Of a stretch of DNA of 15,655 bases, positions 1 through 7,413 are shown piece by piece. The notes below the pieces were generated by a model that did not search any database, was not told where the DNA came from, and was given only the letters and a program-made list of their open reading frames with translations. The stretch spans positions 1 to 15,655 of the forward strand of contig JAGFXG010000037.1 of the NCBI GenBank assembly GCA_017860985.1, read 5' to 3'. Position 1 is the stretch's first letter, and every line of letters begins with the position of its first letter. This DNA is from Deltaproteobacteria bacterium. Its GTDB lineage: Bacteria; Desulfobacterota; Syntrophia; Syntrophales; Smithellaceae. A program made the translations under genes and the position numbers.

Positions 1-191
1 AGAGGGCTTCACATACAAAACGACCGGCTTTTGGGTACGCCTCATTCAATTTTTCAGCATAAACCGAAATTCCCTTGCATAGGTAAATGAGCAGATCCTG
101 AAGATCAGCCGTATTCTCCGGCTTGCCGCAGAAACCCTTTATCGTACATCCCTGATTCTTGACCGTCTCCTGACATTGAAAACAAAACATG
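1..191 (-). CDS. hcp: Hybrid-cluster protein (hydroxylamine reductase), N-terminal part
   Basis: Only the first 63 codons are present; the gene runs off the left edge. The translation begins MFCFQCQET and carries Cys3, Cys6, Cys15 and Cys21. This is the C-x2-C-x8-C-x5-C cluster motif of class I Hcp from anaerobes. It is followed by a conserved GKPENTADLQDLLIYLCKG-type segment. In the family this N-terminal motif holds a [4Fe-4S] cluster, and the hybrid Fe-S-O cluster is bound further downstream, outside the window. Hcp is a cytoplasmic enzyme that reduces nitric oxide, and in vitro hydroxylamine, and protects against nitrosative stress. The ATG at 189-191 is preceded by a good ribosome binding site (AAAGGAG) within a 23-base gap to the DUF1858 gene, so the two are very likely one transcript. 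Identification is firm despite truncation. Confidence 0.95.
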
Positions 192-214
192 GTAAATCTC
201 CTTTCGTTAAATGA

Positions 215-433
215 TTATTTCCTTTGTTGCCGCTTACCCTTAGGGATGGCTTTGCTGATGGCGGCGGTCAGATCGTTCAGATCAAAGCCATAGAGCCTCG
301 CGGCATCTTCCAGTGTGTGAAACGCCTCCGATGGACAACCGACGCAAAGCATCTTTCGTTTAATAAAGATGCTGGCCGCCCTGGGGTGTTGCGCCAATAG
401 ATCGCTAATGGTTATTTTCGCATTCATCTTCAT
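215..433 (-). CDS. DUF1858 hybrid-cluster-protein-associated redox-disulfide protein
   Basis: This 72-residue cytoplasmic protein matches the small DUF1858 family. The family pattern is an N-terminal helix with I-x-D-L-L, then a HPRAASIFIKRKMLCVGCP-like segment, then a helical tail. Cys30 and Cys33 form the C-x2-C pair that gives the family its redox-disulfide name. Such proteins are often found beside hcp; their activity is not established, and an electron-transfer or thiol-sensing role is only a guess. It lies 23 bases upstream of hcp on the same strand. The ribosome binding site before ATG 431-433 is weak (GGGCCGAA), and an in-frame ATG at 425-427 is an alternative start. The Lys- and Arg-rich C-terminus (KGKRQQRK) is not domain sequence. 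Confidence 0.85.
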   Translation of the reverse strand: MKMNAKITISDLLAQHPRAASIFIKRKMLCVGCPSEAFHTLEDAARLYGFDLNDLTAAISKAIPKGKRQQRK

Positions 434-442
434 TTCGGCCCG

Positions 443-448
443 ATCATA
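443..448 (-). promoter_or_regulatory. Candidate -10 box for the DUF1858-hcp transcript
   Basis: On the minus strand the sequence reads TATGAT, 5 of 6 matches to the -10 consensus, with no good -35 box upstream. Activator-dependent promoters often look like this. Initiation would fall near 436, giving an almost leaderless message for the ATG at 433. A second candidate, GATAAT (454-459), would leave a leader of about 14 bases and put the dyad over its -35 region, which would favour repression. The sequence cannot decide between them. Confidence 0.35.
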
Positions 449-469
449 AGTGAATTATCGAGCGCTGTC

Positions 470-485
470 TTTGCGCCAGCGCAAA
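470..485. promoter_or_regulatory. Perfect 7-2-7 dyad, probable operator for the CRP/FNR regulator
   Basis: TTTGCGC-CA-GCGCAAA is a perfect inverted repeat with the symmetry and length of a CRP/FNR-family site. It lies 37 bases before the DUF1858 ATG, in the only sizeable gap between the regulator gene and the DUF1858-hcp pair. From memory, the HcpR signal of Desulfovibrio has the same TTTG...CAAA ends and 2-base centre but an ACC/GGT core, so this would be a variant. Its centre is 41.5 bases from the start predicted from a TATGAT -10 box at 443-448, the classic class II activator distance. Binding is inferred. Confidence 0.6.
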
Positions 486-489
486 CAAC

Positions 490-505
490 TATAAATTTAT
501 TTATA
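490..505. promoter_or_regulatory. Second perfect 7-2-7 dyad, AT-only
   Basis: TATAAAT-TT-ATTTATA is another perfect inverted repeat with the same 7-2-7 layout as the GC-rich dyad. The two centres are 20 bases apart, about two helical turns. Being entirely A and T, it may simply be promoter DNA (the minus strand contains TATAAA and TATAGT). A second protein site is possible but unproven. Confidence 0.35.
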
Positions 506-576
506 CGTTCACTTGAAGTAATATTTTAAAGCAGGAAAGGAACGGAATTAAATCCGGGTAAAAGGTCAGCGGATAA

Positions 577-1260
577 TCATAATTTTTCCGAGAAAAGAAC
601 CAGGGCGTGAGGATCCGCGATGACAATCCGCGTCCTTTTGGATTTTACCCATCCTTTCTTTTCCCAGGCGCTCATGGTACGGCTGACGGTATAGAGGGTT
701 GTGCCGGTATAATCGGCCAGTTCCTGACGGCTGATCGGGAAGTCGATAATAATCTCATCCCCCGATCGCCTGCCGGACTGTTTCATGATCCTGAGCAGTG
801 AACGGGCAATTCTTTTTTCCACCTGCTCGGCGTGCAGTTCCAGATAGCGGCTTTGCAGGTCTTCAAGGCGATCGATGGAGTTGCGGATCATATTAATGGA
901 CAACTGTGGATGTTCCGCCATTATTTCCAACATTGTCCGCTTGTCCCATCCAACCACGCGGGTTTCTCCCACAGTTTCGGCAGATACAGGATAATCCCTT
1001 CCCTCCAATACGGTTATCATCGCCGCTAACTCTCCCGGGCCAATGTAGCGGATCAAAACCTCCTTGCCAAGTTCGTGTGTCTTACCGAGCTTGAGCCGTC
1101 CCTTCAAAACAAGGAAGGATCGTCTTGCCGGATCGCCCTCGTGAAACAGCACTGCTCCCGCTTTTAAATCGAGCGTAGTCCCGCGCTTGATGATTTCGTC
1201 GCCTTGTTTTCGGGAAAGGCCGTGTAAAAAGTCTGTTAAATTATAACCGGCTTTGTCCAT
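577..1260 (-). CDS. CRP/FNR-family transcriptional regulator, probably HcpR-like
   Basis: The 227-residue protein has the two-domain CRP/FNR plan: an N-terminal cyclic-nucleotide-binding-type beta barrel (about 20-115, with GAVLFHEGDPA and the later GPGELAAM), a long dimerisation helix (about 116-150) and a winged helix-turn-helix (about 175-215, ISRQELADYTGTTLYTVSR). It has no cysteine at all, so it cannot carry an FNR-type iron-sulfur cluster; HcpR proteins are known to sense NO through haem. In the recognition helix the Arg-Glu of CRP is replaced by Leu189-Tyr190, while Arg194 is kept, so the DNA specificity should differ from CRP and FNR. It lies upstream of the DUF1858-hcp pair on the same strand, with the dyads in between. 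The ATG follows AAAGGA at good spacing, and only 34 bases separate it from kefC, so co-transcription is likely. The assignment to HcpR rests mostly on context. Confidence 0.88.
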   Translation of the reverse strand: MDKAGYNLTDFLHGLSRKQGDEIIKRGTTLDLKAGAVLFHEGDPARRSFLVLKGRLKLGKTHELGKEVLIRYIGPGELAAMITVLEGRDYPVSAETVGETRVVGWDKRTMLEIMAEHPQLSINMIRNSIDRLEDLQSRYLELHAEQVEKRIARSLLRIMKQSGRRSGDEIIIDFPISRQELADYTGTTLYTVSRTMSAWEKKGWVKSKRTRIVIADPHALVLFSEKL

Positions 1261-1294
1261 TAAGTTATCCTTTACTGAAAGCTTTTAGCCTGCC

Positions 1295-3184
1295 TCAACC
1301 CTGGTTGTTGTTCATGTCTGGCGTATTCTTTATTTCAGCATCCATGTCCCAGGCGAAATCATGGATGTTCGGACTAGCCTTGCGGTCGTTCTCCAGAAGC
1401 TGTTCCTGGAGGGCAATCTGTTCCCGAATATTGACAAGATAAGCTTCCTGATCATGTCGATGCTGCGCAAGCTGACGGAAAGATGCTTCATCATACTTGA
1501 TGAATAATTGGCCGGCCCGCGTGGCAGTGTATTTCCGAACGCCCAGTTTAATGAGCACATCAACACCAAAACGAACAGAGGTATCTATTGATTCGCGATA
1601 AATATCCTCAATACCCATATCAAGCAGGTTATAGGCATCCAGGTTGTTTCTCGCCCGCACCATCACCTTCAGATTGGGAAACGCTTTTTTTGTCCTTTCC
1701 GCCAGATCTAAATTCGTTTCAGGCGCATCGATGGCCGCAATCAATATCTTTGCGGAATCCGCGCCGGCTGATTTCAGGATATCCAGACGGGTGGCATCGC
1801 CGTAAAACACGGTGAAGCCCATCTTCCTTAAAAGATCGACACGGTCGGAATCATTGTCCAGAATGGTTGCCTCAAAGCCGTTTGCCCTTAAGAACCTGCC
1901 GATGGTGCTTCCGAAATATCCAAATCCCGCGATGATAACGGAATGTTCAGAAGATATCTCGTCAGCTTCTTTTTGCTCCAGGGCTTCCTTCGTCCCGAAT
2001 CGAGGGAGAATCAGCCGCTCATTCATCAACAGCAAAAGCGGCGTTACCGTCATGGTGATTGCAGTTGCACCCATCATGATGTCGCTTGACTCGGCAGAGA
2101 TGATCTGGAGCTGGGTGATAAAGGCAAACAGAACAAATGCGAATTCGCCGACCTGCCCCAATCCCAAAGTAAAAATCATGTTCTGATCGAAGCTTAAGCG
2201 GGAAACCTTTCCCGTGGCATAGAGAACAAGAGATTTGATTGTAATGATACCGCCCACCAGAGCCATAACCTTCAAAGGGTTTTCCATTATCAATTTGAAG
2301 TTGATGGAAGCACCGACGGCAATGAAAAACAATCCCAGCAGCACACCCTTGAACGGTTCGATGTCGCTTTCCAGTTCATGGCGGAACTCGCTTGTGGCCA
2401 GAACGACACCTGCCAGGAATGTCCCCAGAGCTGGACTTAAACCCACCAGCATCATCAGATACGCTGTCGCAATAACAATCAACAGAGCCGATGCCGTAAA
2501 AAGCTCCCGCAGACGAATGCGTGCGATGAAACGCAGGAAAGGCACAAAAATAAAATGCCCGGCCACAACAACGGAATTGACGGCAACCAGCAAGGTGAGT
2601 GTCTGTGCCCATCCGGGCAATCCCTCGATAAAAGAAGCGTGGCCGGTGGAAGCTGCCTTTACTCCGGATACAGCCAGGAGCGGGATCAGCGCCAGAATCG
2701 GAATGACGGAAATATCCTGAAACAGCAGCACGGCAAAGGAGGTTTTTCCTGATTCCGTTTTCATCAGACCTTTTTCCCGCAGTGTCTGCATGACGATGGC
2801 GGTGGAAGACATGGAAAGGGCAAGTCCGCATGCCAGTGATGCCTGCCATGACAGACCCGCCAGCAGCAGGGCGACAAAGCACAGGAACGTCGTCATGCCC
2901 ATTTGCATGATGCCCGTTCCCAAAACGAATCTGCGCATTCTCCAGAAGGTTTTTGGCTCCAGCTCAAGACCGATCAGGAAGAGCATCATCACGACCCCGA
3001 ATTCGGCAAAGTGCATGATGTCCTTTCCTTCCTGACCGACAAAACCTAAAAAGAAAGGTCCGATGATCATGCCGCCGATGAGGTAACCCAGAACGGACCC
3101 CAATCCCATCTTTTTGGCTAAAGGCACAAAAATGACGGCTGCGGCAAGGTAAATCAGGGCATCAGATAAAAACGTGCTGGTCAT
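1295..3184 (-). CDS. kefC: KefC-type CPA2 K+/H+ antiporter with RCK (TrkA-N) domain
   Basis: The 629 residues match the length of E. coli KefC (about 620). Residues 5-390 are a hydrophobic cation/proton exchanger domain with many membrane segments. The inhibitory loop HELESDIEPFKG (269-280), followed by VLLGLFFIAVG, is a hallmark of Kef proteins and is closer to KefC than to KefB. Residues 414-545 form a cytoplasmic RCK N domain with a Rossmann GFGYFG motif (420-425) and an acidic D443-N-D at the end of beta 2. A C-terminal helical region follows. In enterobacteria Kef channels are closed by glutathione and opened by glutathione adducts, acidifying the cytoplasm for protection from electrophiles. 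The gene starts 8 bases after the KefF-like gene, with its AAGGA site inside that gene, so the two are translationally coupled. The actual gating ligand here is unknown. Confidence 0.9.
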   Translation of the reverse strand: MTSTFLSDALIYLAAAVIFVPLAKKMGLGSVLGYLIGGMIIGPFFLGFVGQEGKDIMHFAEFGVVMMLFLIGLELEPKTFWRMRRFVLGTGIMQMGMTTFLCFVALLLAGLSWQASLACGLALSMSSTAIVMQTLREKGLMKTESGKTSFAVLLFQDISVIPILALIPLLAVSGVKAASTGHASFIEGLPGWAQTLTLLVAVNSVVVAGHFIFVPFLRFIARIRLRELFTASALLIVIATAYLMMLVGLSPALGTFLAGVVLATSEFRHELESDIEPFKGVLLGLFFIAVGASINFKLIMENPLKVMALVGGIITIKSLVLYATGKVSRLSFDQNMIFTLGLGQVGEFAFVLFAFITQLQIISAESSDIMMGATAITMTVTPLLLLMNERLILPRFGTKEALEQKEADEISSEHSVIIAGFGYFGSTIGRFLRANGFEATILDNDSDRVDLLRKMGFTVFYGDATRLDILKSAGADSAKILIAAIDAPETNLDLAERTKKAFPNLKVMVRARNNLDAYNLLDMGIEDIYRESIDTSVRFGVDVLIKLGVRKYTATRAGQLFIKYDEASFRQLAQHRHDQEAYLVNIREQIALQEQLLENDRKASPNIHDFAWDMDAEIKNTPDMNNNQG

Positions 3185-3192
3185 GTTCTGTT

Positions 3193-3789
3193 TTATCCTT
3201 TATTGGAGAGCCAGTCGTTGAGATATTCGAAGCGTGAAACGGATACGGTATCATACTCACCGGTTGTAAGCTTTCCCAGCAGCCTGCGATAAGAATCTGC
3301 ATACGCGGCCAATTGCTGATCCGTTAATACATGCGTGCCATGAACGGCAAATGGCGGCAGGTATATCATCTTGCACAAATTGGCGGCCTGTTCAAAAGGC
3401 CTCAGAAATTCACACAGGGTAAATTGATTATGTTGATTGGCTGCGTAAGATTCACGTGTGCCTCCAGCAGTCAGGGCTACAAATGCGATTTTATCTTTCA
3501 GCGCGTTGCCCTTGCTGCCGTGCGCCCATCCGTATTCCAGAACAACATCCATCCACTGTTTTAGCAAGGCTGGAGCACTGTAGGTATAAAAAGGAAAATG
3601 CCAGACGATAATCTGGTGGTTCCCGAGCAGCTCTTTTTCCCGTTCCGCATTGATGTTGAAATCGGGATATTCTTCATACAGATCATGGCAGTTAACGCCT
3701 TCTACCTTATCAATATTCTCAATCAAAGCGCGGTTGGCCCTGGATTTTTCAAAACGTGGATGTGAAAAGAGAATCAGAATCTTTTTCAT
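3193..3789 (-). CDS. KefF/KefG-like NAD(P)H quinone oxidoreductase
   Basis: This 198-residue flavodoxin-fold protein begins MKKILILFSHPRFEKSRAN, the flavin-phosphate-binding start of the NAD(P)H quinone reductase (DT-diaphorase) family. It carries the family signatures LYEEYPDFNI (about 37-46), IIVWHFPFYTYSAPALLKQWMD and YGWAHGSKGNAL. KefF and KefG of E. coli share these and are peripheral subunits that activate KefC and KefB; they also reduce quinones with FMN. Position directly before a kefC-type gene makes the ancillary role the best call, although a free-standing quinone reductase is possible. E. coli KefF is about 176 residues, so this one is slightly longer at the C-terminus. AGGAAA precedes the ATG. 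A 163-base gap upstream separates it from the efflux operon. Confidence 0.85.
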   Translation of the reverse strand: MKKILILFSHPRFEKSRANRALIENIDKVEGVNCHDLYEEYPDFNINAEREKELLGNHQIIVWHFPFYTYSAPALLKQWMDVVLEYGWAHGSKGNALKDKIAFVALTAGGTRESYAANQHNQFTLCEFLRPFEQAANLCKMIYLPPFAVHGTHVLTDQQLAAYADSYRRLLGKLTTGEYDTVSVSRFEYLNDWLSNKG

Positions 3790-3952
3790 GGAAATTTCCT
3801 AATTGGAAGATTCAAGGTGGCGAACCTCTTTTGTTCATTTGCGCTTTTTTTCTGAAAATGCATTTTTCGGTTTTTGGGGCAGATTTTTCTTTTTCTCCCT
3901 CAAAAGGCGGGAAATATCCTTTTGCCTGTGTGTCGTTCTCTGGCCAGCCATT
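3790..3952. other. Intergenic gap between the PII-like gene and the KefF-like gene
   Basis: No gene is supported here. The minus strand is rich in A and G (runs such as AGGGAGAAAAAGAAAAA). Two inverted repeats are visible: CAAAAGG/CCTTTTG around a 10-base loop (3901-3924) and the palindrome AAAATGCATTTT (3855-3866). Neither is followed by a T tract in the minus direction, so no intrinsic terminator separates the two transcription blocks. I find no convincing -35/-10 pair for kefF. Confidence 0.5.
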
Positions 3953-4243
3953 TTAAACGCATTCCTCCAGCGGCAGTGTAAACGCCCTGACACCGGCGCG
4001 TGGCTGTTCGACTTTTAATCTCCGCACCAGCTCAACCAGCCGCTCAATCTCCTTATCCTGCACAGCAAACAAAAGCGTATTGTTTCTGCCGGGCCAGTAA
4101 TGGGTGCCCAGTTTGGGTTCACTTTCTTCGCCCTCCCCCGTCGCACCATGCATCTTTGTATAGGACCTGAACCCGCTATCCTTGAAAGCGTTCGTTACTT
4201 TTTCATCACAGGCTTCGGCATAAATGACAAAAAACATCTTCAT
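3953..4243 (-). CDS. PII-like small protein associated with an RND pump
   Basis: The 96-residue protein begins MKMFFVIYAEACDEKV and contains GATGEGEESEPKLGTHYWPG (about 33-52), then NNTLLFAVQDKEIERLVELVRRL and a final GVRAFTLPLEE. This is the ferredoxin-like beta-alpha-beta plan of the PII superfamily, in a branch usually annotated as P-II family nitrogen regulator. It has an atypical T-loop and no classical uridylylation tyrosine context. I chose ATG 4241-4243 because GGGGGAG stands 8 bases before it; a TTG nine codons earlier has no such support. It is the last gene of the efflux operon, 23 bases after the pump. Trimeric cytoplasmic PII proteins commonly bind a small ligand and control a membrane transporter, so control of the pump is a reasonable inference. 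The ligand is unknown. Confidence 0.8.
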   Translation of the reverse strand: MKMFFVIYAEACDEKVTNAFKDSGFRSYTKMHGATGEGEESEPKLGTHYWPGRNNTLLFAVQDKEIERLVELVRRLKVEQPRAGVRAFTLPLEECV

Positions 4244-4266
4244 AAAGATATCTCCCCCTGCCTGTT

Positions 4267-7200
4267 TCAATGATGTTCATCAGGCTTCTCTTTTTTGCTT
4301 TTTCTGTGTTTAAATTTCTCCTGCCAGTCGTCGAAAATATCATAAGCCGATGGCACAACCACCAGTGTCAGGACCAGGGATGTCAAAAGACCTCCGATGA
4401 CGGCAATCCCCATGGGCGCGCGTGCTTCCGCGCCTTCACCGACCGCAAGCGCAATAGGAAGCATGCCGAATATCATGGCAAATGTCGTCATGAGAATCGG
4501 ACGCATCCGGACGGGCCCCGCCTGTAATAACGCTTCCCGTCTCGACATCCCTCTGCCGCGTAAAACATTGGTGTAATCCACCAGCAGAATCGCGTTTTTC
4601 TTCACCAAACCCATCAAGAGGATGAGACCGATGATACTGAAGATACTCAGTGTCCTGCCCGTAATGAACAAAGCGCCGAACGCGCCGATGAAGGACAGAG
4701 GCATCGAAAGCAGAACCGTCACGGGGTGAATGAAACTTTCAAATTGTGCAGCGAGAATCATGTAAGCCATCACAACCCCCAGAAGCAGTGCAAACAGCAG
4801 AAATCCAAAAGATTCCTTCATGACATCCGCCATCCCCTGGTATTTCGGAATGTAATCCTGGGGCAGTATTTTAGCTGCGATGGCATCGAGTTCATTCGTT
4901 GCTTCCCCCAATGGTTTCCCTTCCAGAGCGGCAAATATTGTAATGGCCCTCTGGCGGTCCACACGGTTGATGACACTGGGACCTGTTCCCTCTTCAATCC
5001 TGACGACATTGGCAAGTTCAACCAGCTTGCCGTCACGTGCCCTCACATAAATACGTTCCAGTGACCCCTTGCTGTCACGGTCTTCCGGATTAAACCGGAC
5101 ACGGATATCATAGCGTTTCCCCCGCAGCTCATCCTTGTAGCGGGCGATATTCAGTTCACCGCTGATCAGCAGGTTGATCGCTTCAGCCACAGTGGCCACA
5201 TCAACACTCAGATCCGCAGCACGGTCACGGTCAATGTAAATCTTGAATTCCGGTTTTCCTGCTTCCAGTGACGTATCCACATCCACAATGCCCGGCAATC
5301 TGGCAAACTCTTCACTGATCTGCTTGGCATACTTTTGCAGCGCCGCAAGATCCTGGCCGCGTATACTGTACTGAATGGGCGTCGATCTTATCCCTCCGCC
5401 CCCTACAATGGCAAGATCTTCCGCCGATGCTTTCATCCCCGGAATCTGCTTTAGCTTCATTCGCACCAGTTTTTTCAAGTCATCCTGGCTTTTTTTACGA
5501 TCCTTTTTGGGCTTCAGGTTGAGATACATTCTGGCACGATTGGCATAGCCCCCGTACCCCTGAACATAAAAAACAGATTGGACTTCCGGAATTTCGCTCA
5601 TCATTGCTTCCGTTTTGCCAAAATATTTTTCGACCTGATCCACGGAATAATCGATGGGCGCTTCCAGCCGGACAATGAATGCTCCCTGATCTTCAGACGG
5701 AGCAAATTCCTTGCCCAAAAACGTGGTCAATCCCAGGCTCAAAAGAAAGACAATCAATGCGCCTATTAACACCGTTTTTCGGTAACCAAGCGAATATTCC
5801 AAGACACGGCGATAAAACACTTCCAGACTTTTATAGTAATGCTCCAGTTTATCGCTTGCTTTCGTCCAGATGCTGGTCCTGACGTTTCCCGGTTTGCCTC
5901 CCTCTCCGGCCGAGGCCAGAGGGTTGGGAATCGTTTTTCTATAAGATTTAAGAAAGATAGAAGACATCATTGGCGTCAGGGTTAATGAAACCAGCAGTGA
6001 AACCATCACGGCAAAAACAATGGTCAGGGCAAACTGAAGGAAAAACCGGCCGATAATTCCTTTCATAAAAGCAACGGGCAAAAAGATAGCCACAATGGCA
6101 AACGTCGTCGCCATAACAGCCAGTCCGATTTCTGAAGTGGCAAACATTGACGCTTCGCGCGGCTCCATTCCTTCTTCAATATGCCGATGAATATTTTCAA
6201 TGACAATAATCGCGTCGTCAATGAGTAAACCGACCGATAAAGACAGCGCCATCATCGTCATGTTGTTGAAGGTGAAATCGAAAAAGTTGATCAGTGCAAA
6301 CGTGGATATAATGGAAACAGGCAGTGCCACCGCACTGATCAACGTCGTCCGGATATTCCTTAAAAAGATAAAAACGGCAAGAATGGCAAAGAAGCTACCA
6401 ATAATTAAATGAAATTGAACCTCTTTAATGGACCTTACAATAAATAACGACTGATCCATGGAAATACCAAGCTTCATTCCCGGAGGCAGGGTCTTATTGA
6501 TTCTCTCCATTTCCTTTTTGACGCGGTTGGCAACTTCGACCGTATTGGTTCCCGATTGTTTCTGAATGGCCATACCGACGGCCGGAATGCTATTGAAACG
6601 AGACAGGGATCGTTTTTCTTCCATGCCGTCTTCCGCCCTGCCGATATCCCGAATGCGCACCGGCGCTCCATTGTAGTAGCTGATGATTAATTCGTTAAAA
6701 TCAGGGACATTGGCAAACTCACCTTTTATCCGGACCGTGTATTCCTTGGTTTTAGTTTCAATCCGGCCGCCCGGCAGTTCAATATTTTCACGTTTCAGGG
6801 CAAGGACAATATCACCGGGAGAGACCTGGTACGCTTCCATTTTTGCGGCATCCACCCAGATGCGCACCTGCCTGAGACGCATTCCGAAAAAGATAACATC
6901 ACCGACACCGTTGATGCGCTGCAGCTGTTCTTTAAGAACCTCATCCGCATAAGTGGAAAGATCCCGAACCGAACGCTGCCCGGAAAGATTCATTATCAAA
7001 ATGGGGGCTGCATCCGGGTCCACTTTGGCGATCCGGGGTTCTTCGATATCCGTCGGCAACTGATCTCGAATTGTTGATATTTTTTCACGCACATCCTGAA
7101 CGGCTTCATCAATGTCACGTTCCAGGACAAATTCAATGGTGGTCCGCGCAACACTTTCCGTGCTGGTGGAGGATATGGTTTTGACCCCGTTGATGGTGTT

Positions 7201-7413
7201 GACGGCACCTTCAATCCGATCGGTGACGTCCACATCCATGACATCGGGGCTGGCGCCCTTGAGGGTTGTTGTAATGGTGACTATGGGGAAATCAATCTTG
7301 GGCAGCAGATCAACACCGATGGACGGATAACTGACCGCGCCCAGCACCACAAGGGCCATGATCACCATGGTCGCAAAAACCGGGCGTTTGACAGAGGTAT
7401 CAGCGAGCCACAT
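4267..7413 (-). CDS. RND efflux pump inner-membrane permease (HAE1/AcrB-like)
   Basis: At 1048 residues this is the length of AcrB (1049) and is complete. It has the RND layout: one membrane helix near the N-terminus (about 10-28), a large periplasmic porter/docking region, helices 2-6 (about 335-480), a second helix/periplasmic repeat from about 555, and a final helix group to about 1025. The proton-relay acids are present as D399-D400 in GLLIDDAIIVIENIHR, and the helix 10 lysine as K939 in GLVKKNAILLVDYTN. These point to a hydrophobe/amphiphile exporter rather than a metal exporter. The start overlaps the end of the fusion-protein gene by 14 bases, and GGGGTGAAGG precedes the ATG. With the fusion protein and a TolC partner it would form a tripartite pump across both membranes. 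Substrates cannot be read from the sequence. Confidence 0.95.
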   Translation of the reverse strand: MWLADTSVKRPVFATMVIMALVVLGAVSYPSIGVDLLPKIDFPIVTITTTLKGASPDVMDVDVTDRIEGAVNTINGVKTISSTSTESVARTTIEFVLERDIDEAVQDVREKISTIRDQLPTDIEEPRIAKVDPDAAPILIMNLSGQRSVRDLSTYADEVLKEQLQRINGVGDVIFFGMRLRQVRIWVDAAKMEAYQVSPGDIVLALKRENIELPGGRIETKTKEYTVRIKGEFANVPDFNELIISYYNGAPVRIRDIGRAEDGMEEKRSLSRFNSIPAVGMAIQKQSGTNTVEVANRVKKEMERINKTLPPGMKLGISMDQSLFIVRSIKEVQFHLIIGSFFAILAVFIFLRNIRTTLISAVALPVSIISTFALINFFDFTFNNMTMMALSLSVGLLIDDAIIVIENIHRHIEEGMEPREASMFATSEIGLAVMATTFAIVAIFLPVAFMKGIIGRFFLQFALTIVFAVMVSLLVSLTLTPMMSSIFLKSYRKTIPNPLASAGEGGKPGNVRTSIWTKASDKLEHYYKSLEVFYRRVLEYSLGYRKTVLIGALIVFLLSLGLTTFLGKEFAPSEDQGAFIVRLEAPIDYSVDQVEKYFGKTEAMMSEIPEVQSVFYVQGYGGYANRARMYLNLKPKKDRKKSQDDLKKLVRMKLKQIPGMKASAEDLAIVGGGGIRSTPIQYSIRGQDLAALQKYAKQISEEFARLPGIVDVDTSLEAGKPEFKIYIDRDRAADLSVDVATVAEAINLLISGELNIARYKDELRGKRYDIRVRFNPEDRDSKGSLERIYVRARDGKLVELANVVRIEEGTGPSVINRVDRQRAITIFAALEGKPLGEATNELDAIAAKILPQDYIPKYQGMADVMKESFGFLLFALLLGVVMAYMILAAQFESFIHPVTVLLSMPLSFIGAFGALFITGRTLSIFSIIGLILLMGLVKKNAILLVDYTNVLRGRGMSRREALLQAGPVRMRPILMTTFAMIFGMLPIALAVGEGAEARAPMGIAVIGGLLTSLVLTLVVVPSAYDIFDDWQEKFKHRKSKKEKPDEHH

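Noticed and set aside
2235..2720. A 161-codon plus-strand frame inside kefC
   Set aside because: Shadow of a strongly conserved gene on the other strand; its composition is typical of antisense translation of membrane helices.
3901..3924. CAAAAGG/CCTTTTG hairpin as a terminator of the efflux operon
   Set aside because: In the minus direction the stem is followed by AGGGAG and A runs, not T residues.
3756..4018. Plus-strand reading frames over the gap between the KefF-like and PII-like genes
   Set aside because: They overlap real minus-strand genes, consist largely of Phe and Ser from T-rich DNA, and lack a ribosome binding site or any family resemblance.
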